Source of the DNA: Symbiodinium kawagutii
Taxonomy: Eukaryota; Sar; Dinophyceae; Suessiales; Symbiodiniaceae
Reading direction: 5' to 3'
Length of the DNA: 64,000 nucleotides
NCBI GenBank assembly: GCA_009767595.1
Contig: VSDK01028396.1
Span: forward strand, 146,706-210,705
The number at the start of each line of letters is the position of its first letter. Within the stretch, counting starts at the first letter, position 1. The notes under the pieces are model-generated. The model had not been told where the DNA came from. It ran no database searches and worked only from the letters and a program-made list of their open reading frames with translations. The position numbers and the translations under genes were made by a program. Of this stretch, positions 11,155 to 23,354 are shown one piece after another.

Positions 11155-11428
11155 CAAAATGCCAATATCACTTTTGGAATCATCATCTGCTCCATGTTGG
11201 TCGCCCACCAACGATGAGTTGCACCACAGCGCCATGGAAAATCCTTGCCTTCCGGGCCGTGACACAGCTGTCACTAGCGAATGCTGGAAATCAAGGGGGC
11301 CGATGGAACCCCGGTGGTCACCGTTGGTTCATGTTGAGGAGGCTCCACTCTTCGATCTTCAGCCCGTTCTGCTTCCCGACGCCTCCGAAGACGTGGGTGA
11401 ACTAGAACGGCAGGAGAGCTCCTGGCAG
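11155..11428 (+). CDS. Internal exon, unknown product
   Basis: The acceptor is CATCATTCAG and the donor GTTGTG. The 91-codon frame includes KMPISLLESSSAPCWSPTND and ends with ELERQESSWQ. It is Ser/Pro-rich then acidic, as in a disordered region. GTTGTGGCGG-type sequence and a (GTA)n tract follow and extend the open frame artificially into poly-Ser. Confidence 0.42.
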
Positions 11429-11518
11429 GTTGTGGCGGTGTTGCTGTTGTGGGTACTGGTGGTGATTGTAGTGAGACGCGGCATTGGGAGTCGTAGACAT
11501 CATGTTCTGGTGGTAGGA

Positions 11519-11620
11519 AGAGGTAGTGGTAGTGGTGGTGGTGGTGGTGGTGGTGGTCGTAGTAGTAGTAGCAGCAGGAGTAGTAGTAGCAGTAGTAGTA
11601 GTAGTAGTAGTAGCAGTAGC

Positions 11621-11652
<32 letters not shown>

Positions 11653-11665
11653 CAGTTGTAGTAAA
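11519..11665. repeat. (GTG)n/(GTA)n trinucleotide tract
   Basis: GTGGTGGTG passes into GTAGTAGTA with AGC interruptions. All frames are open through it, which explains the poly-Gly/poly-Ser tail on the open frame starting at 11072. Confidence 0.9.
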
Positions 11666-11751
11666 TCAGTGATTAGTGATTAGTATTTAGTAGTACTTGC
11701 AGTTGTAGTGGTGGTGGTTGTGGCGGCAGTCATGGTAGAGGCAGTGGCAGT

Positions 11752-11811
11752 TCTTCTTACCAACCACTGCTCAGCCTGCTTCACCTCAGGCCAGCTGAAC
11801 ATGTCCTGGAA
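11752..11811 (+). CDS. Possible small exon
   Basis: After AGTGGCAG an open stretch reads LLTNHCSACFTSGQLNMSWN before a stop. GC and codon character look coding, but the donor is unclear and no domain is recognised. Confidence 0.22.
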
Positions 11812-12659
11812 CTGAGCTAGTCATTGAACTACCGGCGATTGAGGGTTCTGTCGGGGTAGCAACATGATGTGCATCTAAACACAACTTGGAGAAAACATAT
11901 ACATGTTCTCAACTACAGAGGTTGTGAATTATCTCACATTAGTATTAAGAAGTTCTTAATTTCATAAGATCTGCCAACAAAGGCCGTGGTTTGGGAATAT
12001 CATCCAGAAATCAGCGCTTCATGGTTGGGGATCCTGAACCTACCTCGTTTGCAATCCATGAACTCTGATCATTTTCAGTATGAACCGATTCGTGCATCGC
12101 ATGGCTGTTCCCAGCAAAACCCTTAGGATTTTAAAATGTTTGGAAAGGTGATGCTTATTGTCTAGCTACCAAAAGTTAGAGTTCTACCAAGGTTGCTGAG
12201 AAATGCTGAGAGCAGACCAAATTGGATAATGTATATTTAGCAAGCACTTTTATTTGCGCAATTCATTCCAAGTAAGGGGCTTGCCCTATTTTTTTCTTCG
12301 CATCCATAGTCAGCTGGTGAAGGAGATGGGTCCGCCCATCCGAACGAGATCTGTTTGATGTATAGTTTGGTGTTAATTACTTGTCAATTTGATGTATACT
12401 TGAACGAGACACCCTCAAATGACGTGATCCAGTCTTAATTGTTTTTAACTGAACGAGGCCGGGTCCGCCCTTCAAAGTACCGCAAAAGGATCTTGTACGA
12501 ATAAAAGCAGCCGCTCCAATGTATATATTTTTCATTAATTTTTTACATATATATATATATATGTACTGTTGATATACATATGTGTTCGCTGGTTTACAGT
12601 ATATATATATTGTTTATATTGACCACTTTGCTCATTTTATTGACATATCGGGTGCTTTG

Positions 12660-13320
12660 CTAGTATCCACTTGTTAAATTTCTTCAGCACCGTAGTATCA
12701 CCATCCACCGGGAGAGATCACGGGCAGTCCAGCGTACAAGAGGAGCCTTACATGACGGATGGCAATGGCGACTTCTACTCCCCGATTCTGAACATGTTGA
12801 AGTCGAAGTGAGCTCGGACCATGCTGACCAAAGGGTTCCCCAGGCAGAGTTTTGGGGGCTCAGAACTTGTATAACGAGGTGTAGAACGTGCAAAACAGGA
12901 TTGTTTTTTGTATTTTTTCCAGCATGTTTCAACAGGTAAAGATGAATCAGAGATGCTAAGATAAGCTCCTGGGCTTGTGGGTCAAAAAGACAAGACCTGC
13001 AAAGTTGCCAGACGCAGAGCAATTCTGAAATCATTTGACAAGGTGGGCAGAAGGAAACCTAGGGTGTGAATGCTTTTGGACCCATAGCCCATAGTTGTTT
13101 GACAGGCTCGCAGTCGTGTTGAAGGCTGCAGTACGCACAGCATCCGCCACAGTTCTCTCTCGCCAGAGTGACAACTTGTTCGACAGCAGAAGATCAAACG
13201 TGGCGGTTGATGATTCGTAACAGAGACGGCTGTGGGAAGCAGACTCTGGAGACTAGCAAGCGAGCATTTTTTCTGTTCAGGTGGGGGTAACCTGAGGTAG
13301 GTTAAAGTCACAGCCGCTTG
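12660..13320. other. Coding-like island, strand and identity unresolved
   Basis: The sequence is richer in GC than its surroundings and long frames are open on both strands: minus 12684-13034 and 12982-13311, and a + frame from about 12677 (RSITIHRERSRAVQRTRGAL...) to a stop near 12940. It could be a decayed retroelement or transposase fragment. At 12330-12470 two copies of GGGTCCGCCC with GAACGAG lie just before it. Confidence 0.3.
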
Positions 13321-13329
13321 TAGACATCA

Positions 13330-14640
13330 TGTCGCTTTCTGCAAGTGGATGGTGACTTTGTACTCAGGTGTTTTCACTCATCGTGGTAGATTAAAGTCGG
13401 AAAAAGTAGGACTAGCTAGTAGTGAGTTCTTATAATCGCTTGTTTCCTGAAAGTATATAGCATTTATATACATTTATCACCAGCCATTTCTTTTTCGCCT
13501 ATCCAACCCACAATTGCGGGACGTTCAATGACACTTGGATACAACATAGATAGGTATGTTTGTGATAATGCTGTGGAACCAAGCACGACACATTATAAGG
13601 AACGGTTCAATTCTATATTTGTTGATTCATACATACCCATTGCACATTTTTGTCGTATAGACAACCAGTGGAAGAGTATGAGTTCTAAGAAACCACTACT
13701 ACACCAGCGGCATGTATGATTATGTAACACTATATACTATGATTATTCAAACAACTGCATGCCTAAACCACTATGATTACATATAATTGTATATATAGTT
13801 ACACCAATTTTTGGCTTTATGTATATATATATGCATACATTATGTAGTGTATCTAAATACATAGAGGGAGAGGCTAACAACAAATGAAATATATATTACT
13901 ATAAGTACCAATCTTGATGCATATGATAATATATTAATACTGCTACATGTATGTACTTATAAGCATTATTTACACCCGCCCGCCACTGATGATACATTCT
14001 TGCCACTGCATCACGAATCACCATCACCAAGCATCATGAACCAAGATTCACAAGAGTTATTGAGCATCACTCAACCACCACTGACCATCATGGACCATGG
14101 TCAACCACTATTAAAAATTATCAACCATTGCAAATAATAATCATCATCATCATCATCAACCACCAACCATCACTCAATCAATATTAACCACACTATTATC
14201 CACTACTAAAGCTGCTAACAACCACTATTTGCCACATGATTGGTATGGGCAGGTTATTTAGCTAATAATGCAAATATAGATATGTCAATATTATACCTTA
14301 ATGATTGTTATTATAATCAGTGATATTATTTATTATTATTATTATTAATAATTACTGCTAATTCATCAGGACGTAACTATTAGCAAATCAGAATCAAACT
14401 TAGGTGATACATTGGCTACTAACATACATAGCAGTTGTTCAGTATCAATTACCAGAAACGCACTTGCATCAGAAAAGCCGACCATATACACTTGACCCAT
14501 GTGCACTTAAGCTTTAGCTTGTGTAGCTAATAACCATATTATTAGCTAACAGCCATGAATAACAACCATTGTTTGCTAGCATGAATACCACCGATATACT
14601 CATGGCCCAGTGGCTGTGGGTACCCTATCCCCTGACCGAT
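13330..14640. other. AT-rich intergenic or intronic stretch
   Basis: AT-rich sequence with TATATA tracts (13795-13830) and short open frames lacking coding character. From about 13985 to 14240 the + strand is rich in ATCACCATCACCAAGCATCA and AACCACTATTAACC repeats. No gene is seen. Confidence 0.5.
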
Positions 14641-14651
14641 CCTTTTAGATT

Positions 14652-15776
14652 TTAGATGAATAGCGGCGGATCAAACACATCTATACATGGTTTGGGAGTT
14701 TCTCCCTGGTTGATATAAGTGAACACATGGATTGTCAGTATTCGGCCAGCTTCCCAATGCAGAGCAACGATGGTCCAATCAACGTCTTTACCAACCACAT
14801 AGTCCTCAAAAAATCTGGTAATTTCAGACTGTTGGGAGATCCAGCTTCAGCGGTGGAACTGGTGGTGCTTTATGATTGTTCTTGTATCGGCTCCAAGGGT
14901 TCAAGATAGCAATTTTGCTCATCATTTCTGCTGGAGTCTGTCTCAGCCAGCTGTCAATCTGGAGCTGCTCCTTTGATGGCGGCTCATGGTTTTGGCAACT
15001 TCTTCCTGCTTTGCTTCCTAAGCTGGGCCTTGCCACAAGCACTGCAACCACTACTGGAGCAGTTTTTCAACTTTCGCACCCAGACAGTTGAGTCATCCTT
15101 GGGTGAACTGGGCCTAACAAAAATTCCAGCTGATGGCTGATTCGGAGGGATCGGGGGCGTTTCCAACAAGATCTATTGGCTTCGACTCTGGGGCCCACAC
15201 AGTCACAAAAATGATGCCCAGCAGCATCTTTCAAACCTGCAACCAGGGCTGCCCTGGTGTGAATGGAGAGTACGATGGTTGGTAGAGCGAATGGATGGTC
15301 AGCCGCTAGGTTCCGTTGGGTGCTGGACGGCAAGAGTCTAGCTAGGTCAACCATCTAGAACTGGTGGGATTGCTGTTACCAGAGGGTGCCAGTAGTTGGT
15401 CATTATCAACCCCAGCTATGTTAGGTTGTGTCAACCCTAGCTATGTTAGGTTGCCAGAGGCTACAATTGACAGACACCGGTTACGCTTGTGACAGGGCCT
15501 GCTTTGGAGACAAGGCCCGCCCAGCAGGTGCTTTTGTGCTGTGTGGAGGATTGCTTTCGACTGGCGGAACCGGCTTGCACGTGGTAAGATGAAAGTTACA
15601 TCATTCTTCACAGCCCAAGGTCCAATAAATCGCAGGCAGTAAGTGGGTGGTGAAAGATCAAGCATGTCACTACTGTTTTTTTGGCTCGTGGTTGAGGACC
15701 ATTGACTTCGCCACGACCCAATGCTACCCCTTTCATACGGCGAAGTGAGGCCAGGAGCTTCCAGGAGTGTCATCAA
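14652..15776 (-). pseudogene. Decayed retroelement polyprotein fragment
   Basis: Three minus-strand frames succeed one another with frameshifts. The upstream part has KNDVTFILPRASRFRQSKAI, the middle a Lys-rich CSACGKAQLRKQSRKKLPKP, and the last 60 codons WTIVALHWEAGRILTIHVFT and KPCIDVFDPPLF before a stop at 14652. This is typical of a broken non-LTR polyprotein rather than a spliced host gene. No RT motif is present, so the family is not assigned. A direct repeat (TCAACCCYAGCTATGTTAGG) sits at 15404-15451. Confidence 0.4.
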
Positions 15777-16315
15777 ATGCTAGTTCTTCATGGCTATTTT
15801 CCAAGCTCGCCCTGGTGAGCTTGGCCTACGCGGATCGACCATGGCAATCATTTTGGGGTGGCCTAAAATGATGATTTGTTCAACCAATGATGCAGCTGAG
15901 CCATTTCTGGGAAACTATCACGTTTTGTTTTTGCTTAATTATGCATATCCTCCATTGACCAGCTGGTTTATTATGAACCATTATTCAACAGCTCGACAAT
16001 CAGCTAATTCACTGGTACGACCCTGTACCAACCACAGTCATTCTGAAAAGTCATTAGAGTCAGTATCCTGTGTTTAATATGGCTAAAAAGGCATAGTCGC
16101 TGACCATTTGAACAGATTGGTATAAAATGTGCCAGCAATAGATGATTGCCATACTCATAAATATCATTCAGCATGGTGATAAAGAAGAGTTATGAGCACT
16201 AATTATTAGTGCCAAGCATTATTGATTTTTTCCAAACATGGTTTCAAACAATATTTATTTGCCATATACCATATATCATTCTGATAAACCATAGTCATGA
16301 AACATGTTGATACAG

Positions 16316-16467
16316 GTGGTCCTTTGCCGCTTGCCAGTGCTGCATTCTCCGCGCTCGCTGCCTGCTTTGGGCGACTCGGTTGCATGGCTGATCATGGCCA
16401 CCATGGAATGCATACCTGGAATCTCCAAAACATGGGATGGCAGTGCTTCAACGATTGATTGCTTCTG
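16316..16467 (+). CDS. Internal exon, unknown product
   Basis: The acceptor is TTGATACAG and the donor GTGAGT, both canonical. The frame is open for 50 codons: VVLCRLPVLHSPRSLPALGD, then SVAWLIMATMECIPGISKTW. No domain is recognised. The best-defined single exon in the 12-20 kb interval. Confidence 0.5.
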
Positions 16468-16828
16468 GTGAGTGAATATCACCTTCATGCTTGTTATTTC
16501 CGAGAATCAGCAACATAACCAATGGCCAAAGCACTCGTTGTTGGTTGAGAAAGGGTATTCAAGAAAAGACAAAATGGTTTTGTTCGAAGGCCATTAGATA
16601 ACTATTGTGTTGCAGCAGCATGGGTTCTAGCCGGTGAATGCGAATTATTGTCTGAATTACTACTGTATTTTGATAGATTAATAATCAACAATATTCCAAT
16701 ACATGATATATTATAGAGAGCTTGGTAGTCAATGAGCTGCAGTCATATTTTTCTAGCAAGATGTCAATTGTATAATTCAAGAGGTATATCATTCTGCAGG
16801 TAGAATAGCTACTATTCCAAGACAGCTA

Positions 16829-18359
16829 AGGGGTCGTTTCGGGCGTTATTTTTTTACAGTGTTTTGGAGAACTGGTTTGCTGCAGTGTTGTATATTTGAC
16901 TTCAATGTATTAAGACTTGCTGCTCCAGAGGCTGCTGTAGTACAACCGCTGTGCTGCAGTTTCTGTAACTCTTCTACAGCTGTAATTGCAGTTTCTGTGT
17001 TGCAGACACTGTTTCCCAGTACTGCGGTGCAGCATCTATGGTGCACTTTTTGTATGCTTGCTTGGTAACAATATTTGCTGCAACAATGAAATTCCTTCTT
17101 TGGTAGAGTTTACACAATACCTGAACCACAATAACTGCAACACAATAACCTCACAATAACTGCAGCACAGTAATTGCAGCACGTAGCTACTACACAATAA
17201 GAGCAACACAGAAATTACAAGACAGTACCCTCACAGAAACTGCACAACACCAACTGCAGCACAGTACCTTCACAGTATCTGCAGCAAAGTAGCTGCACCA
17301 CAAAAACTGCAACACAATAACCTCACAATAACTGCAGCACAGTAATTGCAGCCCGTAGCTACTACACAATACCGGCAGCACAGTACTTGCAGCACAGTAA
17401 TTGCAGCCCGTAGCTACTACACAATACCGGCAGCACAGTACTTGCAGCACAGTAATTGCAGCCCGTAGCTACTACACAATACCGGCAGCACAGTACTTGC
17501 AGCACAGTAATTGCAGCCCGTAGCTACTACACAATACCGGCAGCACAGTACTTGCAGCACAGTAATTGCAGCCCGTAGCTACTACACAATACCGGCAGCA
17601 CAGTACTTGCAGCACAGTAATTGCAGCCCGTAGCTACTACACAATACCGGCAGCACAGTACTTGCAGCACAGTAATTGCAGCCCGTAGCTACTACACAAT
17701 ACCGGCAGCACAGTACTTGCAGCACAGTAATTGCAGCCCGTAGCTACTACACAATACCGGCAGCACAGTACTTGCAGCACAGTAATTGCAGCCCGTAGCT
17801 ACTACACAATACCGGCAGCACAGTACTTGCAGCACAGTATTTGCAGCACAGTAGCTACTACACAATACCGGCAGCACAGTACTTGCGGCACAGTAATTGC
17901 AGCACAGTTGCTACTACACAATACCTGCAGCACAGTTGCTACTACACAATACCTTTGGCACAGTACTTGCAGCACAGTAATTGCAGCACGTAGCTACTAC
18001 ACAATGACAGCAACACAGTAATTACAACACAGTACCCTCACAGAAACTGCACCACACCAACTGCAGCACAGAACCTTCACAGCATTTGCAGCAAAGTAGC
18101 TGCACCACAAAAACTGCAACACAATAACCTCACAATAACTGCAGCACAGTAATTGCAGCAAACTCTCCCCCTCCCCCACAACCCTACCCACCCGAAGAGA
18201 TACTGTGAAGATATTGTGCAGCGGTCACTGTCTGGCAACTATGGTGCTCCAATTACTGTGTTACAGTTAGCGTGTGCTACAAGTAAATTGTTTATTGGAA
18301 AAAGTCAACATGAAGCGACGCCATAAACACTGTTAAAAATAACGCCCGAAACGACCCCT
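16829..18359. mobile_element. TIR DNA element filled by a minisatellite
   Basis: The left end AGGGGTCGTTTCGGGCGTTA (continuing TTTTT, ACAGTGTTT) is repeated inverted at the right end (AAACACTGTTAAAAATAACG then CCCGAAACGACCCCT). A TA dinucleotide flanks both ends. The TIR is about 33 bp. The interior is CTGCAG/GCAGCACAGTA-type repeats and codes for no transposase, so it is non-autonomous. A TA duplication is compatible with Tc1/mariner-like mobilisation, but the family is not established. Confidence 0.85.
17350..17870. repeat. 55-bp minisatellite inside the TIR element
   Basis: About nine near-identical copies of a 55-bp unit beginning GTAGCTACTACACAATACCG. Degenerate copies extend outward to about 17110 and 18160. 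Cys-rich open frames here are translations of the repeat, not genes. Confidence 0.92.
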
Positions 18360-18416
18360 TAACCTCCAGGACATAATAACAATAGCTATTACATGATGAT
18401 AGCAGCAACAACAACA

Positions 18417-18453
18417 GCTACTACTACTAGTATTACTACTACTACTACTACTA

Positions 18454-18492
<39 letters not shown>

Positions 18493-18493
18493 T

Positions 18494-18537
<44 letters not shown>

Positions 18538-18826
18538 TTTTTATTATACTACTATTTTTATTATTATTACTACTACTACCTACCTACCTATTACTATTAC
18601 TACTATAATTATTATTATTACTACCATTACTATTATTATTATTACTATTTTTATTATTATCACTACTACTATTATTATTATTACTACTACTACTATTACT
18701 ACTATTATTATTGTTATTTTTATTATTACTACTACTATTACTGCTTTTATTATTATTACTACTACTACTAAATATTTTTCTTATTACTACTACGATTACA
18801 ACAACTACTACTACTACTAGTACTAG

Positions 18827-18870
<44 letters not shown>

Positions 18871-18907
18871 GTACTAGTACTAGTACTACTACTACTACTA
18901 CTACTAT

Positions 18908-18957
<50 letters not shown>

Positions 18958-19033
18958 TTACTATTATTACTACAATTACTACTACTACTACTACTACAAT
19001 TACTACTACTACTACTACTACTCCTACTACTAT

Positions 19034-19085
<52 letters not shown>
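18417..19085. repeat. (TAC)n/(TAT)n trinucleotide array
   Basis: About 670 bases of TAC repeats with TAT, AGT and CAA interruptions, open in several frames on both strands (poly-Thr, poly-Ser, poly-Val). Simple sequence without coding evidence. Confidence 0.95.
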
Positions 19086-19086
<1 letters not shown>

Positions 19087-19485
19087 TACATCTACTACTA
19101 CAATACATGATAAAGAACTACATTCATAATTCATAATAGCAACAGCTATTTGAGTTGCTGCCTTTTTATTCCAACACCTTGCTGAGACCAAGACTTCATT
19201 CCACCAGGTGCCGACATAAGGACTTTTAGTGACTTGATAGGAAAACATAGTGAATTTGCAGCAGGGTCAAAGGATTTGTAGTGAATTCATCATGAGACAT
19301 GTGAAAAAGTGCGTCAGAAATTCGAAATTGGTGGCCGTGCCAAAAGACACAAAGCTGATTCTTTGCGTGAACGCCTTCCAGCACAACGCACAGATGTTAA
19401 CGTAAGTTGGAAGTCGCAACACGATGATGTCAGCAGAGCCATGCAGTGAATTCTGCTAGCCAGCTTGATTTTGATAACTGGAATA

Positions 19486-19586
19486 CGGGTGTTTCTCAAA
19501 ATAGGGGTACCCCCAAATCATCCATGATGAACCATTCGCAGTAAACAACTCCCATTTTTGTCGGTCCCCTATGGCTTGAGAAACCA
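19486..19586. mobile_element. Family B MITE-like element
   Basis: The left end GGGTGTTTCTCAAAATAGGG followed by GTACCCCCAAATCATCCA, and the right end GGTCCCCTATGGCTTGAGAAA, are inverted repeats of each other. Confidence 0.8.
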
Positions 19587-19739
19587 CTATATATAGTAGT
19601 TGTCTAACCATTATTGTTGGCGATGATCCCCTATGAATCCCTATCATTAGCCGTTGTAATCCCCTATGATACCACTATGAACCATAGTTAAGCCTCGAAA
19701 ATCCCCTGGTTTTCCCTATCATCAACAATATAATCCACG

Positions 19740-19770
<31 letters not shown>

Positions 19771-19997
19771 CATTATTTAACATTTGTTATTCATCATTCA
19801 TTATAGTCCACTATTAAAACACAACATCTCCACAGTATATCAACATCTGCGGTTGCAACGGAGGGCGCGCTCACGTCACGTCATCTTCCGGGCCGGCGGT
19901 CACTGAAGCAACATCCCACGCTGCAGATGGCAGCTGCTCAAGGGGTTCCCGAGTCATGATGAGCGATGCTGTTGATCAAAGAATTGCGCCATGTTCT

Positions 19998-20245
19998 TTC
20001 AAGGATCAAATTAGTGAAATCATCATCCAGAATATTTGAAACATTTTTTAAATAAACAGATTCCATTCGTTTTTAGTAAACAAAAGAGCATTGAACATGA
20101 TACCAATATTAATTAATCATCAGATCAAGATAAATATTCTGGATCATGATTCAAGGATCATGTAATGAAGTCATCATCCAGAATATTTTAATCAATGTTT
20201 ATTATAAACAGATAACAGATACCGTTTGTTTTTCAATCAAAAGAT
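19998..20245. repeat. Direct duplication of a ~125-bp AT-rich segment
   Basis: Two diverged copies share TCATCATCCAGAATATTT, then ATAAACAGAT and a GTTTTT stretch. The second copy is at about 20150-20245. No coding is seen. Confidence 0.65.
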
Positions 20246-20379
20246 TGTTCGATCAAAGATTGGAGGATTTTTTAAATCATGTTTAATCATTCAAAACATG
20301 ATATGAATCAACGGATTGCTAATCTTGATAGTCAAAATCTGATCCTGACAATCAAACAACCTTTCATAGATTGCGGTGT

Positions 20380-21860
20380 TGTTGCTCTTTTGGGAGGGAG
20401 GGTCACTGAATCCATCGTCGCAAAATGGATGCCAAGATGCAGAAAACATGAAGAGATTGTTGAACAAGACAGGCACGCAGTTTGTTTGCACGCCACACAT
20501 CCATTCCGCGCGTGGCTTCAACCCTTCCTGGGAGGGTGTTCACCCCCCGGGTACCACTGGAGCAGATCAAAGTCTGGGAAAATCAGATCGCATCCGCCGA
20601 TTGCGCGGTCGCCTGACAAAGGCGACTGCCATGCCCTTTTCGCAGGTCCACGTTGTCATCCTTTCAGCGTTTTCTTTGAGTATCCTACACCTTGGATAGG
20701 AAGCTTGTTGGGTTGGTACATCCAACAATCTGATCGCGGCTTGTTGCTTGACAAGTCGAAAGTTATAGAGCTGGGCTGGCACCTGGAACTGCTGGAGGTC
20801 TTTGAGTTTCAAAACGCGCCTGTTGTTCCGACCTTTCAAAGGTGACCCTACTGAAGACTGCCATGATTTGAGAGTTGTGACATGTGCATGTGGGCTATGA
20901 GGTCACGAAACGTCGTTATTTGCATGGCGCCAGTTGGGGGGTCGCCTGCCGGAACATACCGCGGTATGAACTTGGAGTTCCACCCAATACACTAGGTCAC
21001 GAATCGCTGGAGTCTTACCCTGAGATTCCCAAAAGGTTTCGCCCCACGAGACCTGAGCAGCCACCGATCGTCATGTAGGCGAACAATTGTGCAACAAGGT
21101 ATAAATGGTATGAAGATGCGGGTGTTTCTCAAGCCATAGGGTACTCCCAAATTATCCAGTAGTAATCGTGTATAGTAGTAAACCAACATGTATTCACGTG
21201 AAGTGAGCGTGAAATGGCGAGTCCGTCACAACAGTCAGCTAATTGTTCGCAAATTCAATTACATGTTTTTTTTTCCGAGCTGGAAAGCACTCCGAGTCAC
21301 CTACATGTTTGGGTCAGCTGAAACTGAGCGGCGATATGATTGGGCGGAGCTTTGTATTGGACTCCCCGAAACCAAGGTCACATGTGATAGAGCCGGTCGT
21401 TTAGATATACCTGAAATTTTGCTAAAATCGATTCTGGAGGATATTGGACCCCTTCCCTGCAAATTCTATATGACCCCTTATGCTTTGACTTGTTGCAAAC
21501 TTGCTGCAAGAACATCCCTCCTGGCAGGCACATATCAAGATCACCGAAGAAGAGAGCGGGTAGGTAGAAAAAGATTCACAAGAAATCAGGGTGTCCAAAT
21601 AGCATTACTGGGTGATGACAATGCTGTCCAGAAGTACATGTTGCCATATGTTGCCATTTGCCTTTAAATGGGAAGCACCAGAAAAAGTATTCAAGCATAC
21701 TAAAATTGATCTGGAATTTGCGGACTTTGATGAACTGGGTATTCATTGAGAGGGGTACTGAACATGTTTCCCACAGCCAGACTTTCCAGCTCCTACCCAA
21801 TGTTTTACGGCCCTGGCAACGAAAAACTCAGGTGAACTGGTGATTTTACGGATCTATGGG
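20380..21860 (+). other. Coding-like island of unknown identity
   Basis: Several moderately GC-rich open frames follow each other: 20279-20845 (+, 188 codons), 20884-21078 (+) and 21188-21667 (+, 159 codons, with LDIPEILLKSILEDIGPLPC). A minus frame at 20567-20839 is also open. Frames do not connect cleanly, so this may be a decayed mobile element. The left half of a family B element interrupts it at 21119-21192. No family is recognised. Confidence 0.25.
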
Positions 21861-22437
21861 ACAACTCTACCTGGCTTGCAGGGATTTAACCCACCGAAGA
21901 TGCAGCCGTTTATAAGCCACCCTCATTTTTTCCATTTAAAGCTGAGTAAAACTGGTGGTCATTTACTGAACATGGATCTTCCAGGATGAACATGCATCCA
22001 AGATCCAAGGTAGTTAATAATTAGGGAAACTATTATGATTATTGCTGTTGTGGTAGCCTAGAACTATAGTTGAGTAGCTTATCAACAAGCTCATAACCAA
22101 GGGTTAGCCCCTTGTCTGCTGCGTGGCTTTATTTTTTCATTTTCACAAATGACTTTAAGGTGTATTATGAATATTGTTAATTAATAAGCGAATATGGTCG
22201 TTGTAATAAACGGGATATTAGCTCGCAATCCAAATAATATGTGAGTATTCGCTGTTGTCATCAACTACCAGTTATTCATGAAGACGTATTTATTATCCAA
22301 TCAGGATCTAAACTAGAAGAAATGTTAGCTATGCCCGTACATAGCCATTCTTTATGATAGTTCCGAGCTTTCATGGTTTGCTAGGAATACCCAATGATAG
22401 TCACTATCATTAAGATTCAAAATATGTCAAAATCAAG

Positions 22438-22593
22438 TCATTTTTCGCTGCTTCTGATCTCTTTGGCCCTGCGAAACCCTTCGCTGCTGTGCTTCTTGCA
22501 CGCTGCCGCGCCCCGTCGCGCTCCGCGCGATGGGAACCACTGTGCCGTAGTTTTGTAGGATGGACACCAGGGGACGTCGACGACTGTTCACGG
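22438..22593 (+). CDS. Internal exon, first of a six-exon phase-compatible chain
   Basis: The acceptor is AAAATCAAG and the donor GTGAGT. The 52 codons include SFFAASDLFGPAKPFAAVLL and WEPLCRSFVGWTPGDVDDCS. Another frame from an ATG at 22424 gives a short signal-peptide-like ORF (44 codons) that ends in a stop. The spliced reading fits the next exon in phase. No domain recognised. Confidence 0.55.
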
Positions 22594-22681
22594 GTGAGTT
22601 TGGCCCCGTTTCTTTTGCTTCGTTGGTTTTTTGGTTTGATTTTTTTTGTACTGGTGTCTTTCGTCCTGCTGGGACCATCAG

Positions 22682-22769
22682 AATTGGCACAGACCAAGGC
22701 ATGATGAGGCTTCGTTGTGGGCGGTGCATTGCGCGTCGAGAGAGCTTGGAACTTTGAGCAGCAATGGAG
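22682..22769 (+). CDS. Internal exon, unknown product
   Basis: After an 87-base intron (GTGAGT...ACCATCAG), the exon reads NWHRPRHDEASLWAVHCASR and ELGTLSSNG, ending at GTAATA in phase 1. The preceding exon ended on a complete codon, so the frames join without change. Confidence 0.58.
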
Positions 22770-22885
22770 GTAATATGGGGACAACAGAGTCATCAAAATG
22801 TTGTACATTCTACGGCACCAGCAAACGGTACGATGAGATCATTGCCAACAGCCGTGGGTTTCAAGGATGGTGATCATTCTCAAAC

Positions 22886-22965
22886 ATGGGTGTTTCTCAA
22901 GATAGGGGTACCCCCAGTTTTCATCCTGCTTATTGTAAGACCATTTATAGCAATAAACCTCACTG
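22886..22965. mobile_element. Partial family B element in an intron
   Basis: GGGTGTTTCTCAAGATAGGG with GTACCCCCA, followed by a TTATTGTAAGACC-like middle; the right TIR is missing. It lies in the 210-base intron between the exons at 22682 and 22980. Confidence 0.6.
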
Positions 22966-22979
22966 TGGTGGTGATCCAG

Positions 22980-23118
22980 TGATCCTTTCGCTCGACTGCG
23001 CCTTGTGCCCTGGGGGCTTTTGGATGCTGACCCCTGTGGAGTGCTGCGACCCGTGGCCACGCTGGGAGCAGCTGCCCCTGTGCCTTCTTCAAGTCCATCG
23101 CTGGGTCGCGCGGCGACA
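22980..23118 (+). CDS. Internal exon, Cys/Trp-rich peptide
   Basis: The acceptor is GTGATCCAG and the donor GTTGTG. It completes a phase-1 codon, then 45 codons: ILSLDCALCPGGFWMLTPVE, then CCDPWPRWEQLPLC. Another frame (RLRLVPWGLLDADPCG) is open up to a GTGAGA donor but breaks phase with its neighbours. Confidence 0.48.
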
Positions 23119-23273
23119 GTTGTGACAGGTGAGAAAAGAAGGGTTCTGCGCGGAGAGCTTGGGAGTTTTTCTGTTGAGTGGTCAGTATGTTAGATTTAAG
23201 ATTGAGATTGATATATATATATATATAGACTAATAGATTGATGTAGCAACTACTTCACCTAGATATAGCACAG

Positions 23274-23354
23274 GGAATCCGCATCCGCAGGAATCCTGAA
23301 CCAATTCTTTGTCCCGCTGCCGCCTGGCAGGTTTCTGCCCATGAACATCAGCAG
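23274..23354 (+). CDS. Internal exon, unknown product
   Basis: The acceptor is ATAGCACAG and the donor GTACTT. One base completes the phase-2 codon, then ESASAGILNQFFVPLPPGRF and LPMNIS follow. GT...AG intron. Confidence 0.5.

Noticed and set aside
17350-17870. CRISPR-like regular repeats
   Set aside because: The units are contiguous 55-bp tandem copies without variable spacers, inside a eukaryotic TIR element.
17190-18191. Cys-rich open frames in the 17-18 kb repeat
   Set aside because: They follow the 55-bp minisatellite; no codon bias, splice signals or conservation argument supports a protein.
18393-19136. Long open frames encoding poly-Thr, poly-Ser or poly-Val
   Set aside because: They are translations of a trinucleotide repeat open in many frames on both strands.
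22424-22558. Short secreted peptide starting at ATG 22424
   Set aside because: The signal-like N-terminus is in a frame that stops after 44 codons; the overlapping exon frame has splice sites and fits its neighbours in phase.
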